Origin: Rhizobium sp. TH135
Lineage (GTDB): Bacteria; Pseudomonadota; Alphaproteobacteria; Rhizobiales; Rhizobiaceae
Length of the DNA: 64,000 nt
NCBI RefSeq assembly: GCF_002855515.1
Contig: NZ_PKRP01000003.1
Location: 720,264 to 784,263, forward strand
Direction of reading: 5' to 3'
Positions 1 through 8,866 of the stretch are shown here, piece by piece. Positions within the stretch are counted from its first letter, which is position 1, and the number at the start of each line of letters is the position of its first letter. The notes beneath the pieces are model-generated. The model was given only the letters and a program-made list of their open reading frames with translations. It was not told where the DNA came from and searched no databases. A program made the translations under genes and the position numbers.

Positions 1-2
1 TC

Positions 3-1445
3 GTCACGCTCATTTGGAAGAGCCGGAAAGTCTTTCCGCGGCTGAACTTGACAGGCCGGGGCGTTCGCCTTGCCCTCGCCTTCCCACTGCTCGCTGGTTT
101 CATCTCCTTGATGGACCCGATGGCCTTCTCCGCCTTCCGAGATCGCCTCAACATTGTGCCGATGATGTGGGACCAGAAGGAAAACTATCGCCACAACGGC
201 TTCCTGATGGCTTTTGCCTTCAATGTGCCGATGGCGAGCGTCAGCGCCCCCGCCGGTTACAATCACGTCGCCATCACCGACATGCAGACCGACCTTCTGC
301 CGGCGTCCTTCTTCTCGGGCCGTCAGGCTGACGTGATCGTCGTCATGAGCGAGTCGCTGTGGGATCCGACCAAGATGAGCAGCGTCCGCTACTCGGCCGA
401 TCCGATGCCGACCATCCGCGCCGCGCAGTCCGGCCAGGTGTTCTCGCCGGAATTCGGCGGCATGACGGCGAACGTCGAATTCGAAGCGCTGACCGGCTTC
501 TCCAATGCCTTCCTGCCCTATGGCAGCATTCCCTATCAGCAGTATATCCGCCGTCCCGTGCCTTCGCTCGCCACCTTCTTTGAATCGAAGGGCTATGTGA
601 GCAAGGCCTTCCACCCCTTCCAGGGCTGGTTCTGGAACCGCAACAACGTCTACCAGTCGCTGGGCTTCCGTCAGTTCCAGTCCGAAGAGAACATGCCGGT
701 CATGGACAAGCGCGGTATCTTCGCATCGGACGAGGCCCTGACGCGCCACATCATCCGGGAAGCCGACAACACCAGCGAACCCTTCTTCTTCTTCGCGGTC
801 ACCCTGCAGGGTCACGGCCCCTATGAGCATAACCGCTACGCGAAGAACACCATCGAGGTTGACGCGCCGACCCTCTCTGACGGCAACACCAGCGCGCTGG
901 CGACCTATGCGCAGGGTGTGAAAGAAGCGGACCAGAGCCTGAAGGCTCTGATGGATTGGGCGAAGAAGCGCCGCCGCGAGACGATCATCGTGCTCTTCGG
1001 CGATCACCTGCCGCCGCTGAACGAGGTCTATACGGAAAGCGGCTACATGGCGAACGTCGTCGCCACCCGCAAGGCCTCGGTCGCCACCATGAAGCGCGAG
1101 CACGAGACCCCGCTCGTCATCTGGTCGTCGAAGCGCGGCGTTCAGAAAGACATCGGCTCGGTCAGCCCGTCGCAGCTGCCGTATTACATCGTCCGCATGG
1201 CCGGCTATCGCCACCCCTACTACACCGGTATGCTCGGCCGCGTCGCCGAACGTTACTCGGTCATCGACCGGCATCAACTGATCGGCCGTAACAACAAGGC
1301 GCAGGCCGACTGGGCTCTGTCGGGCCGCATCGACCCATTGATCCGCGATTACCGTCTTCTCCAGCACGATGTGATGTTCGGCGAAGGCTACGGACTTGAT
1401 CGTTTCTTCCCCGAGCAGTCCGATCGACTGCAACCGAGCAGTTGA
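3..1445 (+). CDS. LtaS/MdoB-type sulfatase-fold phosphotransferase, 5' end outside window
   Basis: The reading frame is open from the first complete codon, so the N-terminal membrane part is cut off by the window edge; only one hydrophobic segment (about residues 18-40 of the visible part) remains. The rest is the extracytoplasmic sulfatase/alkaline-phosphatase fold of the LtaS/MdoB family. VIVVMSESLWDP matches the first metal site, the MTANVEFEALTG segment holds the Thr expected as nucleophile, and VLFGDHLPPLN is the C-terminal metal-binding DH. Family members move phosphoglycerol from phosphatidylglycerol to periplasmic glucans or other polymers. In rhizobia a related enzyme (CgmB) decorates cyclic beta-glucans, which is a plausible but unproven role here. 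A strong hairpin follows the stop. Confidence 0.85.
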   Translation, partial: VTLIWKSRKVFPRLNLTGRGVRLALAFPLLAGFISLMDPMAFSAFRDRLNIVPMMWDQKENYRHNGFLMAFAFNVPMASVSAPAGYNHVAITDMQTDLLPASFFSGRQADVIVVMSESLWDPTKMSSVRYSADPMPTIRAAQSGQVFSPEFGGMTANVEFEALTGFSNAFLPYGSIPYQQYIRRPVPSLATFFESKGYVSKAFHPFQGWFWNRNNVYQSLGFRQFQSEENMPVMDKRGIFASDEALTRHIIREADNTSEPFFFFAVTLQGHGPYEHNRYAKNTIEVDAPTLSDGNTSALATYAQGVKEADQSLKALMDWAKKRRRETIIVLFGDHLPPLNEVYTESGYMANVVATRKASVATMKREHETPLVIWSSKRGVQKDIGSVSPSQLPYYIVRMAGYRHPYYTGMLGRVAERYSVIDRHQLIGRNNKAQADWALSGRIDPLIRDYRLLQHDVMFGEGYGLDRFFPEQSDRLQPSS

Positions 1446-1492
1446 GCGGATCGTTACTTCGGATCACAGTTATCCATAAAGACATTTTGAAC

Positions 1493-1517
1493 GGGGGGCG
1501 CTATTGCAGCGCCCCCC
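1493..1517 (+). terminator. Hairpin after the LtaS/MdoB-type gene
   Basis: A perfect 10-bp GC stem (1493-1502 with 1508-1517, loop ATTGC) begins 47 bp after the stop codon. A run of seven T lies at 1534-1540, 16 bases beyond the stem, which is farther than in a textbook intrinsic terminator. Confidence 0.6.
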
Positions 1518-1649
1518 GATTTCAGTCATAGACTTTTTTTGTTCACCAAACCGGCGTGCTTGACAGTATTAGCGACCACTGTTCTTGCCTGGCTGCACGA
1601 GCGGTCGAACACTCTGATTGCATTCAAAGTTTAACGCCGAGCTCTTGCC

Positions 1650-2540
1650 ATGCCGCTCATGTCGCGCGCTGAAATAGTTGCACATCCGCTCTACCCGGCG
1701 ATCGAAAGGCAGATCGCCCAGCATCTCATTGGCATTCACATGCGGACCCCGCGCATGTCCCGCCTGAAGGCATCCCACCGCAAGTGGCTGATGACGCAGT
1801 CGGTGTTCGCGCTCGCCTTGCGCCGCACGCCGGACGACCCGCTTTCTGGCCTGACGGCCACACGTTTCGTGGAAACGGTCATGCGCCTGGGGGCTGCAAG
1901 CCGCAACACGGCGACGGGTTATCTGGCGGAACTGGTCGCCTACAAATTCCTGCGCGACGTCCCTGACGTCCCCGACAAGCGTGTCCGCGTCCTTGAGCCC
2001 ACGGAACTCAGCCTGAACGGCCTGCGCAGCTGGTTCAACGGGCATCTCGCCTGCCTCGACCGGCTCGATGGCGGCAATCGCGAAATGACCTCGCTGGCCG
2101 AAGAGCGGATCTTCCTGATCGCCCAACCCATCGGCGCCGACATCATGGTGGGCGATCCGATGTGGCGCGAGCCCCCGGACTCGATCGGCCACTTCCTGTG
2201 GTCGGATCTTGGCGGCATCATCCTGCACGACCTGATCGCACGTCTCGACAATGTCGACCGCGCGGCTGAAAACGTATCCTGCGGACCGGTAACGCTGGTG
2301 GAATTGAGCGAAACCTATCAGGTCTCGACCACCAACCTGAAGCGCATGTTCAAGAAGGCCGAAACCGAAGAGCTTCTATGCTGGGAACACCCGCGACGCC
2401 GGGGCGACCTGCTGCTGACGAACCGCTTCCTGGAAGACTATTTCAACTGGCAGTCGGCCAAGTTCGCAGCCATCGACCAGTCCTATCATCAGGCTCTGGC
2501 AACACTGGGCATCGAGTCGGAGAACGCGGCCGCCGCCTGA
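1650..2540 (+). CDS. Unrecognised protein with two possible winged-helix segments
   Basis: This 296-residue soluble protein has no signal peptide or membrane segment. I do not recognise its family. Two stretches look like helix-turn-helix regions. Residues about 80-105 (SGLTATRFVETVMRLGAASRNTATGYLAELV) resemble a winged helix with a recognition helix after AASRNTA. Residues about 215-250 (VTLVELSETYQVSTTNLKRMFKKAETEELL) read as a second one, followed by a basic wing (EHPRRRGDLLLTNR). A DNA-binding role is inference from pattern only. The ATG lacks a clear ribosome-binding site, and the next in-frame ATG is three codons downstream. It converges on the GFA-family gene, leaving only 6 bp between the two stops. 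Confidence 0.75.
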   Translation: MPLMSRAEIVAHPLYPAIERQIAQHLIGIHMRTPRMSRLKASHRKWLMTQSVFALALRRTPDDPLSGLTATRFVETVMRLGAASRNTATGYLAELVAYKFLRDVPDVPDKRVRVLEPTELSLNGLRSWFNGHLACLDRLDGGNREMTSLAEERIFLIAQPIGADIMVGDPMWREPPDSIGHFLWSDLGGIILHDLIARLDNVDRAAENVSCGPVTLVELSETYQVSTTNLKRMFKKAETEELLCWEHPRRRGDLLLTNRFLEDYFNWQSAKFAAIDQSYHQALATLGIESENAAAA

Positions 2541-2546
2541 AGGCGC

Positions 2547-2945
2547 TCAGCTGCGGCTGGCGGCATATTGCGGCAAGCCATCCTCGATGTCGTAGAAATC
2601 ACCCTTGTCGGCGCAGTAGATGTGATAGCCCCCCTCTAGACTCGTGGGGTTCGGAAACAGGCCCGCCATCAGCGAGATCCGCGTCTCGCCATCCGCCTTC
2701 CAGTAAAGTGCTGAACCGCAATCGCGGCAAAAGGCGCGCTCGGCATCGGGGCTTGCCCTATAGGCGCCGATCTTCTCGCGCCCGCTGATCTCGACCTCGC
2801 TCAGCGCTGCATCCGTCGTCGCATAGTAGAGCCCGGTCTGCCGACGGCATTGCGAGCAATGGCAATAGCTGACGGGTCCGAGTTTGCCTCGAACAGTGAT
2901 CGTCACCGCACCGCACAGGCAGCCGCAAGTCTTGTCTTCGCCCAT
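2547..2945 (-). CDS. GFA / CENP-V family zinc protein
   Basis: At 132 residues this fits the glutathione-dependent formaldehyde-activating (GFA) fold family. The two zinc sites are visible: CGCLCGAV near the N-terminus, CHCSQCRRQTG near residue 40, and FCRDCGSALYW near residue 90. Many GFA-family members are not formaldehyde-activating enzymes, so the substrate is open. I chose the ATG at 2945 because GGAGG sits 6 bases upstream of it; the TTG five codons earlier overlaps that Shine-Dalgarno sequence. A hairpin between this gene and the aroG-type gene upstream on the same strand suggests separate transcription. Confidence 0.85.
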   Translation of the reverse strand: MGEDKTCGCLCGAVTITVRGKLGPVSYCHCSQCRRQTGLYYATTDAALSEVEISGREKIGAYRASPDAERAFCRDCGSALYWKADGETRISLMAGLFPNPTSLEGGYHIYCADKGDFYDIEDGLPQYAASRS

Positions 2946-2966
2946 CACACACCTCCGCAAACGAGA

Positions 2967-2997
2967 ACCGGGCGAGCTTCGTTGAAGCCCGCCCGGT
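2967..2997 (-). terminator. Hairpin terminating the DAHP synthase gene
   Basis: A 14-bp stem with one mismatch (2967-2980 with 2984-2997, loop GTT) lies between the DAHP synthase stop and the start of the GFA gene. On the minus strand it is followed by a T-rich but interrupted stretch. Confidence 0.6.
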
Positions 2998-3026
2998 CGT
3001 CAAACTCGGAATGCTGAACTTGTGCT

Positions 3027-4403
3027 TCAGCCGTTCGCGACCAGCATCCGCTTTTCGTCACGGCCGCTCTTCATCCGCTCGGCAAGCAGGAACGCAAGCT
3101 CAAGCGCCTGGTCGGCGTTGAGGCGCGGGTCGCAATGGGTGTGGTAACGGTCGGCAAGATCATTGCCGGTGACCGCACGCGCACCACCTGTGCATTCGGT
3201 CACGTCCTTGCCGGTCATCTCGATATGGATGCCGCCCGGATGCGAGCCTTCCGCACGATGGATCTGGAAGAAGCTCTCGACCTCCGACAGGATCCGCTCG
3301 AACGGACGGGTCTTGTAGTTGTTGAGCGTGATCGTGTTGCCATGCATCGGATCGCAGGACCACACGACCTTGCGGCCTTCCCGCTCGACGGCACGGATGA
3401 GGCGCGGCAGGTGCTCGGCAACCTTGTCGTGACCGAAACGGCAGATCAGGGTCAGGCGACCGGCTTCGTTCTGCGGGTTCAGGATGTCGATCAGGTTCAA
3501 CAGATCGTCAGCCTGCAGCGACGGGCCGCACTTCAGACCGATCGGGTTCTTGATGCCGCGGCAGTATTCCAGATGCGCATGGTCAGCCTGGCGCGTACGG
3601 TCGCCGATCCAGATCATGTGGCCGGAGGTGGCATACCAGTCGCCCGAGGTGGAATCGACGCGGGTCAGCGCTTCTTCATAGCCGAGAAGCAGGGCTTCAT
3701 GGCTGGTGAAGAAATCGGTCTCGCGCAGGCTCGGATTGTTTTCCGAGGTGATACCCACGGCCTTCATGAAGTCCATGGTTTCGGAAATGCGGTCGGCGAG
3801 CTTGCGGTAGCGCTCAGCCTGTGGGCTATCCTTGACGAAGCCGAGCATCCACTGATGCACGTTCTCGAGGTTGGCATAACCACCCATCGCGAAGGCGCGC
3901 AGCAGGTTCAGCGTGGCAGCCGACTGGCGATAGGCCATCAGCTGGCGCTCGGGGCTCGGGATGCGGGCCTCTTCGGTGAACTCGATGCCGTTGATGATGT
4001 CACCACGGTAGCTCGGCAGCTCGACGCCACCGATCGTCTCCATGTCCGAAGAACGCGGCTTGGCGAACTGGCCGGCAATACGGCCGACCTTGACCACTGG
4101 CAGCTGGGCGCCGAAAGTCAGGACGACGGCCATCTGCAGGAAGGCGCGGAAGAAGTCGCGGATATTGTCGGCGCCATGCTCGGCAAAGCTCTCGGCGCAA
4201 TCACCGCCCTGCAGCAGGAAGGCTTCGCCTTCCGCGACCTGGGCCAGCGACTTCTTCAGGCGACGGGCCTCGCCCGCAAAGACCAGCGGCGGATAGGTCG
4301 AAAGCTGCTGCTCGGCAGCCTTCAATGCGTCGAGGTCCGGATACGCCGGAACCTGCTTGATCGGCTTCTGTCTCCAGCTGCTCGGGGTCCAATTCTGCGC
4401 CAT
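3027..4403 (-). CDS. aroG: Class II 3-deoxy-D-arabino-heptulosonate 7-phosphate synthase
   Basis: This 458-residue protein catalyses the first shikimate-pathway step, condensing phosphoenolpyruvate with erythrose 4-phosphate. It is the class II (plant-like) type, with the diagnostic segments [54 protein letters not shown] and [10 protein letters not shown] and the usual length. The ATG at 4403 is preceded by AGGTG at 6-base spacing; a GTG three codons earlier has no such site. It stands alone, with a 244-bp promoter region shared with the divergent hydrolase. I saw no Trp-rich leader peptide in that region, so no attenuation is proposed. Confidence 0.95.
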   Translation of the reverse strand: MAQNWTPSSWRQKPIKQVPAYPDLDALKAAEQQLSTYPPLVFAGEARRLKKSLAQVAEGEAFLLQGGDCAESFAEHGADNIRDFFRAFLQMAVVLTFGAQLPVVKVGRIAGQFAKPRSSDMETIGGVELPSYRGDIINGIEFTEEARIPSPERQLMAYRQSAATLNLLRAFAMGGYANLENVHQWMLGFVKDSPQAERYRKLADRISETMDFMKAVGITSENNPSLRETDFFTSHEALLLGYEEALTRVDSTSGDWYATSGHMIWIGDRTRQADHAHLEYCRGIKNPIGLKCGPSLQADDLLNLIDILNPQNEAGRLTLICRFGHDKVAEHLPRLIRAVEREGRKVVWSCDPMHGNTITLNNYKTRPFERILSEVESFFQIHRAEGSHPGGIHIEMTGKDVTECTGGARAVTGNDLADRYHTHCDPRLNADQALELAFLLAERMKSGRDEKRMLVANG

Positions 4404-4601
4404 GGTCGTCACCTGTCTGATACTAGCTGCGGCAACCTCCCGGCCGCATCGGATGGGGGCTTATAAACGGTTAATCGATCCTTGGAAAGCCGAAGTTTAG
4501 GGACTTTCGAAGGGTATAACGATGAGGCGACCGGCCAGTTTTCCACCCTTTGGACCTGCACGGCCCCGCCCTCGAGATGGCAGACGCTTGATATGACATG
4601 G

Positions 4602-4611
4602 ACGTAAACGT
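4602..4611 (+). promoter_or_regulatory. ACGT-AA-ACGT motif, possible MerR-family site
   Basis: The two ACGT half-sites spaced by AA lie 37 bp upstream of the hydrolase start. This resembles the ACGT-NN-ACGT core described for LiuR-like MerR regulators in alphaproteobacteria. The resemblance is from memory and the motif is short. Confidence 0.3.
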
Positions 4612-4647
4612 AAGATCTCGATTGACATCCGGAACGGGAGGTTCGGC

Positions 4648-5508
4648 ATGACACAGCACGAAATCGAAAAGGCCGAAATCCAGTTCGAAACGGCGGACCG
4701 TTTCCAGCTCCACGGCACGTTGATGCGGGGCAAAGGCGACGGCCCCATGGCGCTCATCTCCTCGGCCGCAGCCGTGCCCCGCGGATTCTATGCCCGCTTT
4801 GCCGAACATCTCGTCACCCATCAAGGCTTCCGCGCTGCCATGACCTACGACTATCGCGGCGTCGCAGCCTCGCAGGCACCGAAGAGCTGGAAACGTCCGC
4901 TATTGATGCGCGACTGGGCGCATTTCGACATGCCCGCCGCCCTGCAACGGCTGGAACTGGAAGGACCCGATCATCCGATCGTTGGCGTCGGCCAGTCCTT
5001 CGGCGGACAGGTATTGGCGCTCGGTGGCCGCTCCGACAGGTTCTCCCGCTATCTCATGGTCGCGACCATGACCGGCTACTGGGGAAACACCAAGCCGACG
5101 TTTCGCGTCTTCAGCCAGATGAACCTGGTCGGCGTGCCGCTGGCGGCAGTGCTCGGCAAGGTTCCCGGCCAGATCGGCCTGGGTCAGACCTTGCCGGGGA
5201 CCATCTTTCGCGAATGGGCGCGTTGGGGCCGGCATCCCGAATACTTCTTCGCCGATCCGACGATGGATGCAGCGCGCCGGTTTGCAGAGGTCGAGACTCC
5301 CATTCTCGCTATCGGCCTGACCGACGATCCCTGGGGCACGCCGAAGGCCCAGCACGCACTGCTGAAATACTATAGCCGCGCCCCGACAGAGATCCGCTGG
5401 GTCTCGCCGGATGAAGCAGGCGGCACAGTCGGCCATCTCGGCTTTTTCCGCTCGGCCTTCAAGGACACTCTCTGGGGACCCGCGGTGGACTGGCTGAAGC
5501 AGGCTTGA
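4648..5508 (+). CDS. Alpha/beta hydrolase
   Basis: This 286-residue soluble hydrolase is of the COG4757-like type. The nucleophile elbow is GVGQSFGGQVL (about residues 113-123), with Ser as the nucleophile. TYDYRG near residue 70 is the usual strand after the oxyanion region, and GHLGFF near the C-terminus carries the likely catalytic His. The substrate cannot be read from the sequence. The start is secure because GGGAGG sits 6 bases before the ATG. It is divergent from the DAHP synthase gene and followed by a 249-bp region with RNA-like structure. Confidence 0.85.
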   Translation: MTQHEIEKAEIQFETADRFQLHGTLMRGKGDGPMALISSAAAVPRGFYARFAEHLVTHQGFRAAMTYDYRGVAASQAPKSWKRPLLMRDWAHFDMPAALQRLELEGPDHPIVGVGQSFGGQVLALGGRSDRFSRYLMVATMTGYWGNTKPTFRVFSQMNLVGVPLAAVLGKVPGQIGLGQTLPGTIFREWARWGRHPEYFFADPTMDAARRFAEVETPILAIGLTDDPWGTPKAQHALLKYYSRAPTEIRWVSPDEAGGTVGHLGFFRSAFKDTLWGPAVDWLKQA

Positions 5509-5615
5509 GCTATCGCAGCGCAGCATGGTTACCCACACAATTCACAGCCCAAAACACGCACGCTTTTCAGTGAAAACTTGCAAAGCGGTCGCTTCATGAG
5601 AGCATGGAGACCTTG

Positions 5616-5733
5616 CGAACACCTCAATCCCGAGGCGTGCGCCCGTACCGACCAGAGGCAAGCTTCACGCAAGCCTCGCCCTCTACCCCGCTCTATGGGG
5701 GCGTAACGTGGTGTTCGGGAAGTTGATACTTCC
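5616..5733 (+). ncRNA. Candidate structured RNA or leader upstream of a 42-codon ORF
   Basis: Nested inverted repeats can be drawn by eye. CGAACACC (5616-5623) pairs with GGTGTTCG (5710-5717). An inner arm pairs GAGGC (5655-5659) with GCCTC (5673-5677), with an AA/AA internal loop and a GC/GC pair around TTCAC. A second hairpin, GGAAGT-TGAT-ACTTCC, abuts the closing stem at 5718-5733. Together they leave 24 bases before the ATG of the small ORF. The long closing stem with a single arm recalls 6S-like shapes, but I cannot assign an Rfam family. It could be an independent small RNA or a 5' leader. Confidence 0.4.
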
Positions 5734-5757
5734 TGCGTTGATCATGAGGATCGTGTG

Positions 5758-5886
5758 ATGGCGTATGATTGGACTGGAGTACAAACCCGCAGGAGCCGCC
5801 GGCTCCGGATTGTCCTGCTCTCGCTTCTGAGCCTTGCCGCATTATCGGCACCCGTCCTGGGACTGGATCTCATCTCGAAGTTCTGA
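5758..5886 (+). CDS. Small membrane peptide, 42 residues, unrecognised
   Basis: The peptide begins MAYDWTGVQTRRSRRLRI and continues into one hydrophobic helix (about residues 18-36) before ending LDLISKF. The basic stretch before the helix predicts a cytoplasmic N-terminus. GAGGA about 8 bases before the ATG supports translation. A hairpin follows the stop. No function is proposed; it may be expressed as part of, or under control of, the structured segment just upstream. Conservation of the YDW-TRR start in other rhizobia would settle whether it is real. Confidence 0.5.
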   Translation: MAYDWTGVQTRRSRRLRIVLLSLLSLAALSAPVLGLDLISKF

Positions 5887-5892
5887 TTATCA

Positions 5893-5920
5893 CCTGCGGA
5901 CCTCTGATGAGACCCGCAGG
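5893..5920 (+). terminator. Hairpin after the 42-codon ORF
   Basis: CCTGCGG (5893-5899) pairs with CCGCAGG (5914-5920), with inner CTC/GAG pairing. It is followed by an A/T-rich stretch without a strong T run. It lies in the gap between convergent genes and could also serve gor on the other strand. Confidence 0.45.
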
Positions 5921-5953
5921 AAATGCTTTAATGTCGGTACAAACGGCGGCGGC

Positions 5954-7342
5954 TTAGACCCGCTCGCCGTTCCGGACCCGGTATGTCGGCGTGTACATCG
6001 TCACAAGCTCTTCCGCAGCTGTCGGGTGAACCGCCATGGTGCGATCGAAATCGTCCTTGGTGCAGCCGGCCTTGAGTGTGATGCCCAGCAGCTGCGCCAT
6101 CTCGCCCGCGTCGTGGCCGAGGATATGCGCGCCGACGACCTTGCGATCGGCGGCATTGACGATCAGCTTCATGATCATCTTCTCGGCCCGCCCCGACAGC
6201 GTCGCCTTCATCGGACGGAACTGCGCGCGATAGACCTCGATCTCCTCGAACTTCTTCGCAGCAGCCTCTTCAGAGAGGCCAACGGTGCCGATCTCCGGCT
6301 GCGAGAAGACTGCGGTCGCGATCAGATCATGATCGGGTGACGTCGGATTATTCTTGTACTCCGTCTCGATGAAGCACATCGCCTCATGGATCGCGACCGG
6401 CGTCAACTGTACGCGGTCCGTGACGTCGCCGAGAGCGAAGATGCTCGGCACGTTGGTCCTCGAATAGGCGTCGACCACGATCGCGCCACGCTCATTCGTC
6501 TCGACGCCTGCGGCCTCCAGGCCGAGCCCCGTGGTGTTCGGATCGCGGCCGAGCGCCAGCATGACCTGCTCGACCACCAGACGGCCATTGTTGATCGTCT
6601 CGACGTCGAGATTGCCAGCGGGCGACTTGGTCACCTTCTGGATATGGTCCTGGCAGATGATGCGGATGCCCTTGGCCACCATCGCCTCATGCAGCCCACG
6701 GCGCATGTCCTGGTCGAAGCGGCTGAGGATCTCGCCACCGCGATAGATCAGCGTCGTTTCGACGCCCAGCCCGTGGAAGATGTTGGCAAATTCCACCGCG
6801 ATATACCCGCCGCCGGCAATCAGGATGGAGCGCGGCAGCTTTTCAAGATGAAACGCCTCGTTGGACGATATGCAATGCTCATAGCCTGGGAGAGCCGCAT
6901 GCGGATTGGGCGCACCACCGACGGCAACGACAATGCGCTCGGCGGTGACTTCCTGGCCGCCCTTCACGAGGCGCACGCTGTGCGGCCCCGTCAGTTCGGC
7001 GCGCGTTTCAAGGATCTCGACGCCGGCATTCTCCAGGCCCTTGCGATAGAGGCCTTCCAACCGGTCGATTTCCTTGTCCTTGGCGGCAATCAGCGACGGC
7101 CACTCGAACTTGCTTTCACCAACCGTCCAGCCATAGCCGGCCGCATCCTCGAAATGCTCGTGATATTGCGAGGCATAGACGAAGAGCTTCTTCGGCACGC
7201 AGCCGCGGATCACGCATGTGCCGCCGAAGCGATACTCTTCGGCAATCGCCACCCTCTTGCCGAGCGATGCCGCCACACGGGCGCTGCGCACCCCGCCTGA
7301 GCCGCCGCCGATGACGAAGAGGTCGTAGTCGAACTGGCTCAT
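5954..7342 (-). CDS. gor: Glutathione reductase
   Basis: This 462-residue flavoprotein reduces glutathione disulfide with NADPH in the cytoplasm. The N-terminal FAD site is GGGSGGVRSARVAA, the redox-active disulfide is in GGTCVIRGCVPKKL, and the NAD(P) site is GGGYIAVEFA. The dimer-interface catalytic His is in AVHPTAAEELV near the C-terminus. The ATG at 7342 has GGAG at 8-base spacing; the open frame reaches 60 codons further upstream without a better start. It is the last gene of a same-strand series rpiA - DUF2059 - gor, but a hairpin separates it from DUF2059. Confidence 0.96.
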   Translation of the reverse strand: MSQFDYDLFVIGGGSGGVRSARVAASLGKRVAIAEEYRFGGTCVIRGCVPKKLFVYASQYHEHFEDAAGYGWTVGESKFEWPSLIAAKDKEIDRLEGLYRKGLENAGVEILETRAELTGPHSVRLVKGGQEVTAERIVVAVGGAPNPHAALPGYEHCISSNEAFHLEKLPRSILIAGGGYIAVEFANIFHGLGVETTLIYRGGEILSRFDQDMRRGLHEAMVAKGIRIICQDHIQKVTKSPAGNLDVETINNGRLVVEQVMLALGRDPNTTGLGLEAAGVETNERGAIVVDAYSRTNVPSIFALGDVTDRVQLTPVAIHEAMCFIETEYKNNPTSPDHDLIATAVFSQPEIGTVGLSEEAAAKKFEEIEVYRAQFRPMKATLSGRAEKMIMKLIVNAADRKVVGAHILGHDAGEMAQLLGITLKAGCTKDDFDRTMAVHPTAAEELVTMYTPTYRVRNGERV

Positions 7343-7413
7343 GGAGGTCTCCTGCCCGGCTGGGCGCTTGCTGCAACTTCGCCTGATATAGGAGACGCAA
7401 GCACAAAAAGAAA

Positions 7414-7435
7414 AGCCCGGGACGACGCCCGGGCT
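7414..7435 (-). terminator. Terminator of the rpiA-DUF2059 unit
   Basis: An 8-bp stem (AGCCCGGG / CCCGGGCT) with a 6-base loop lies 22 bp after the DUF2059 stop. On the minus strand it is followed directly by TTTTCTTTTT, so it fits an intrinsic terminator well. Confidence 0.8.
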
Positions 7436-7457
7436 CGAAAATCCAAAACGGATCGTA

Positions 7458-8000
7458 TCAGGGCTTCGGCGCTTCGGCCGCTGCCGGCTGCTCGGCCTGA
7501 ACCTGGGCCAGCAGGGCCGCATTGGCCTGCTGTTCGAGATCGCGTGCGATGCCAGCGGTCCAGATGTCGGCTGCCTTCAGCAGTTCGCGAGTGGCAATCG
7601 GGCCATCCTTCAACAGCTTCTTGCCGGCTTCGCTGCCGTAGAACGCAGTGATCTGGTTCAGTTCTTCAGCCGTGAACGCCTTGGCATAGACGAGCGCTGC
7701 TTCGCGCTCGAGGTCTGCACGGCGAGCAGCGAGCTTCAGGGCTTCTTCCTCAACCTTGGCCGAGATAACGTCCTGAAGGTTCGGATAGGCCTGGATAAGC
7801 TGGGCCGTCAGACGGTCCATGATGTTCGGCAGGATCGCATCAAAGCGGTTGGTAACGCCAAGCGCGCTGATCGCGTCGCGTGCCGCCTGCATGTGCTCGG
7901 CCGGCACGTCCTGAGCCTTTGCCGAAACGGCGCCCAGTGCAAGGCTGCCGGCGATGACGGCGATCGAGGCAAAGCGGCCCATACCCGTAAAGCTGATCAT
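7458..8000 (-). CDS. DUF2059 periplasmic protein
   Basis: This 180-residue protein has a clear signal peptide (hydrophobic core followed by AKAQD, likely cleaved after AKA) and a helical DUF2059 domain. The conserved block LVYAKAFTAEELNQITAFYGSEAGKKL lies near residues 110-135. The C-terminus is Ala/Gln/Pro-rich. The function of DUF2059 is not established. I prefer the ATG at 8000; the TTG three codons earlier sits only 2 bases from AGGAG. It lies 17 bp after rpiA and is probably co-transcribed with it. Confidence 0.85.
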   Translation of the reverse strand: MISFTGMGRFASIAVIAGSLALGAVSAKAQDVPAEHMQAARDAISALGVTNRFDAILPNIMDRLTAQLIQAYPNLQDVISAKVEEEALKLAARRADLEREAALVYAKAFTAEELNQITAFYGSEAGKKLLKDGPIATRELLKAADIWTAGIARDLEQQANAALLAQVQAEQPAAAEAPKP

Positions 8001-8017
8001 GAAATTCAATGCTCCTG

Positions 8018-8719
8018 TTAGTTCTTCGGCTCCATCACCCGTGCACCCGCCGGTCCGGCGATGATCGCGAGCGATGCCAAGTTTATGAAAAGGCCGTGTT
8101 CCACCACGCCGGGGATTTGATTGAGCCGGCTTGCCAGAGCGTCTGCATCAGGAATGCGGCCAAAAGATGCGTCGAGAATGAGGTGTCCGCCGTCCGTCAT
8201 GAAGAGGCTCTCGTCCGAACGGGTCCTGAGCTTCATAGGACCGCTGAGACCGAGCTCGTCTGCCAGTCGTTCGATCGCAAGCCGGGTCGACGCCTGGCCG
8301 AAGGGATTGATCTCGATCGGCAGTGGGAATGCACCGAGCGTTTCGACCAGCTTGGTCTCGTCGGCAATCACGATCATCCGGGTCGAGGCAGCCGCGACGA
8401 TCTTTTCCCGCAGAAGCGCGCCGCCGCCGCCCTTGATAAGGCGAAAACCGCCATCGATCTCGTCTGCGCCATCGATCGTCAGATCGAGCTGCGGCAGTTC
8501 GTCCAGCGACTTCAGCGGAACGCCGAGTTCAAGGCAGAGGCGCGCCGTGCGCTCGGATGTCGGGACACCCTCGACCTTGAGGCCTCCGGCCACCTTTTCC
8601 GCCAGCAGCCGAACGAATTCTTCCGCGGTCGAACCGGTTCCGATCCCGAGACGCATGCCATCTTCGACATGTTCCAGCGCCGCAGCTGCGGCCTTGATCT
8701 TCATTTCGCGGGCGTCCAT
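8018..8719 (-). CDS. rpiA: Ribose-5-phosphate isomerase A
   Basis: This 233-residue enzyme interconverts ribose 5-phosphate and ribulose 5-phosphate in the pentose phosphate pathway. Hallmarks are [13 protein letters not shown] (phosphate binding), [12 protein letters not shown] (catalytic Asp residues) and [14 protein letters not shown] (catalytic Glu region), at the family length. It heads the rpiA-DUF2059 pair. A 147-bp region separates it from the divergent gph gene. Confidence 0.96.
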   Translation of the reverse strand: MDAREMKIKAAAAALEHVEDGMRLGIGTGSTAEEFVRLLAEKVAGGLKVEGVPTSERTARLCLELGVPLKSLDELPQLDLTIDGADEIDGGFRLIKGGGGALLREKIVAAASTRMIVIADETKLVETLGAFPLPIEINPFGQASTRLAIERLADELGLSGPMKLRTRSDESLFMTDGGHLILDASFGRIPDADALASRLNQIPGVVEHGLFINLASLAIIAGPAGARVMEPKN

Positions 8720-8866
8720 GCGCCGAAAGCTCCCGTCCGTTTCGTTGGATGCTGTTTACACGCCTCCTTGGCCGAGTGAAAGCCCCGCATCGCCATGCGG
8801 CGTTGCCTTTTCAGAGGATTTCCCCTACCCCCGGCAGCACTGATGAGATTGCAAGGGAGCTTCGTC

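Noticed and set aside
3135..4466. Long open frame (443 codons) opposite the DAHP synthase gene
   Set aside because: It mirrors the codon structure of a well-supported gene on the other strand, has no recognisable domain and no ribosome-binding site.
4404..4647. Tryptophan leader/attenuator for the DAHP synthase gene
   Set aside because: No Trp-rich short ORF or antiterminator pair could be drawn.
6386..7300. Open frame of 304 codons opposite gor
   Set aside because: Shadow of a clear flavoprotein gene; no domain features.
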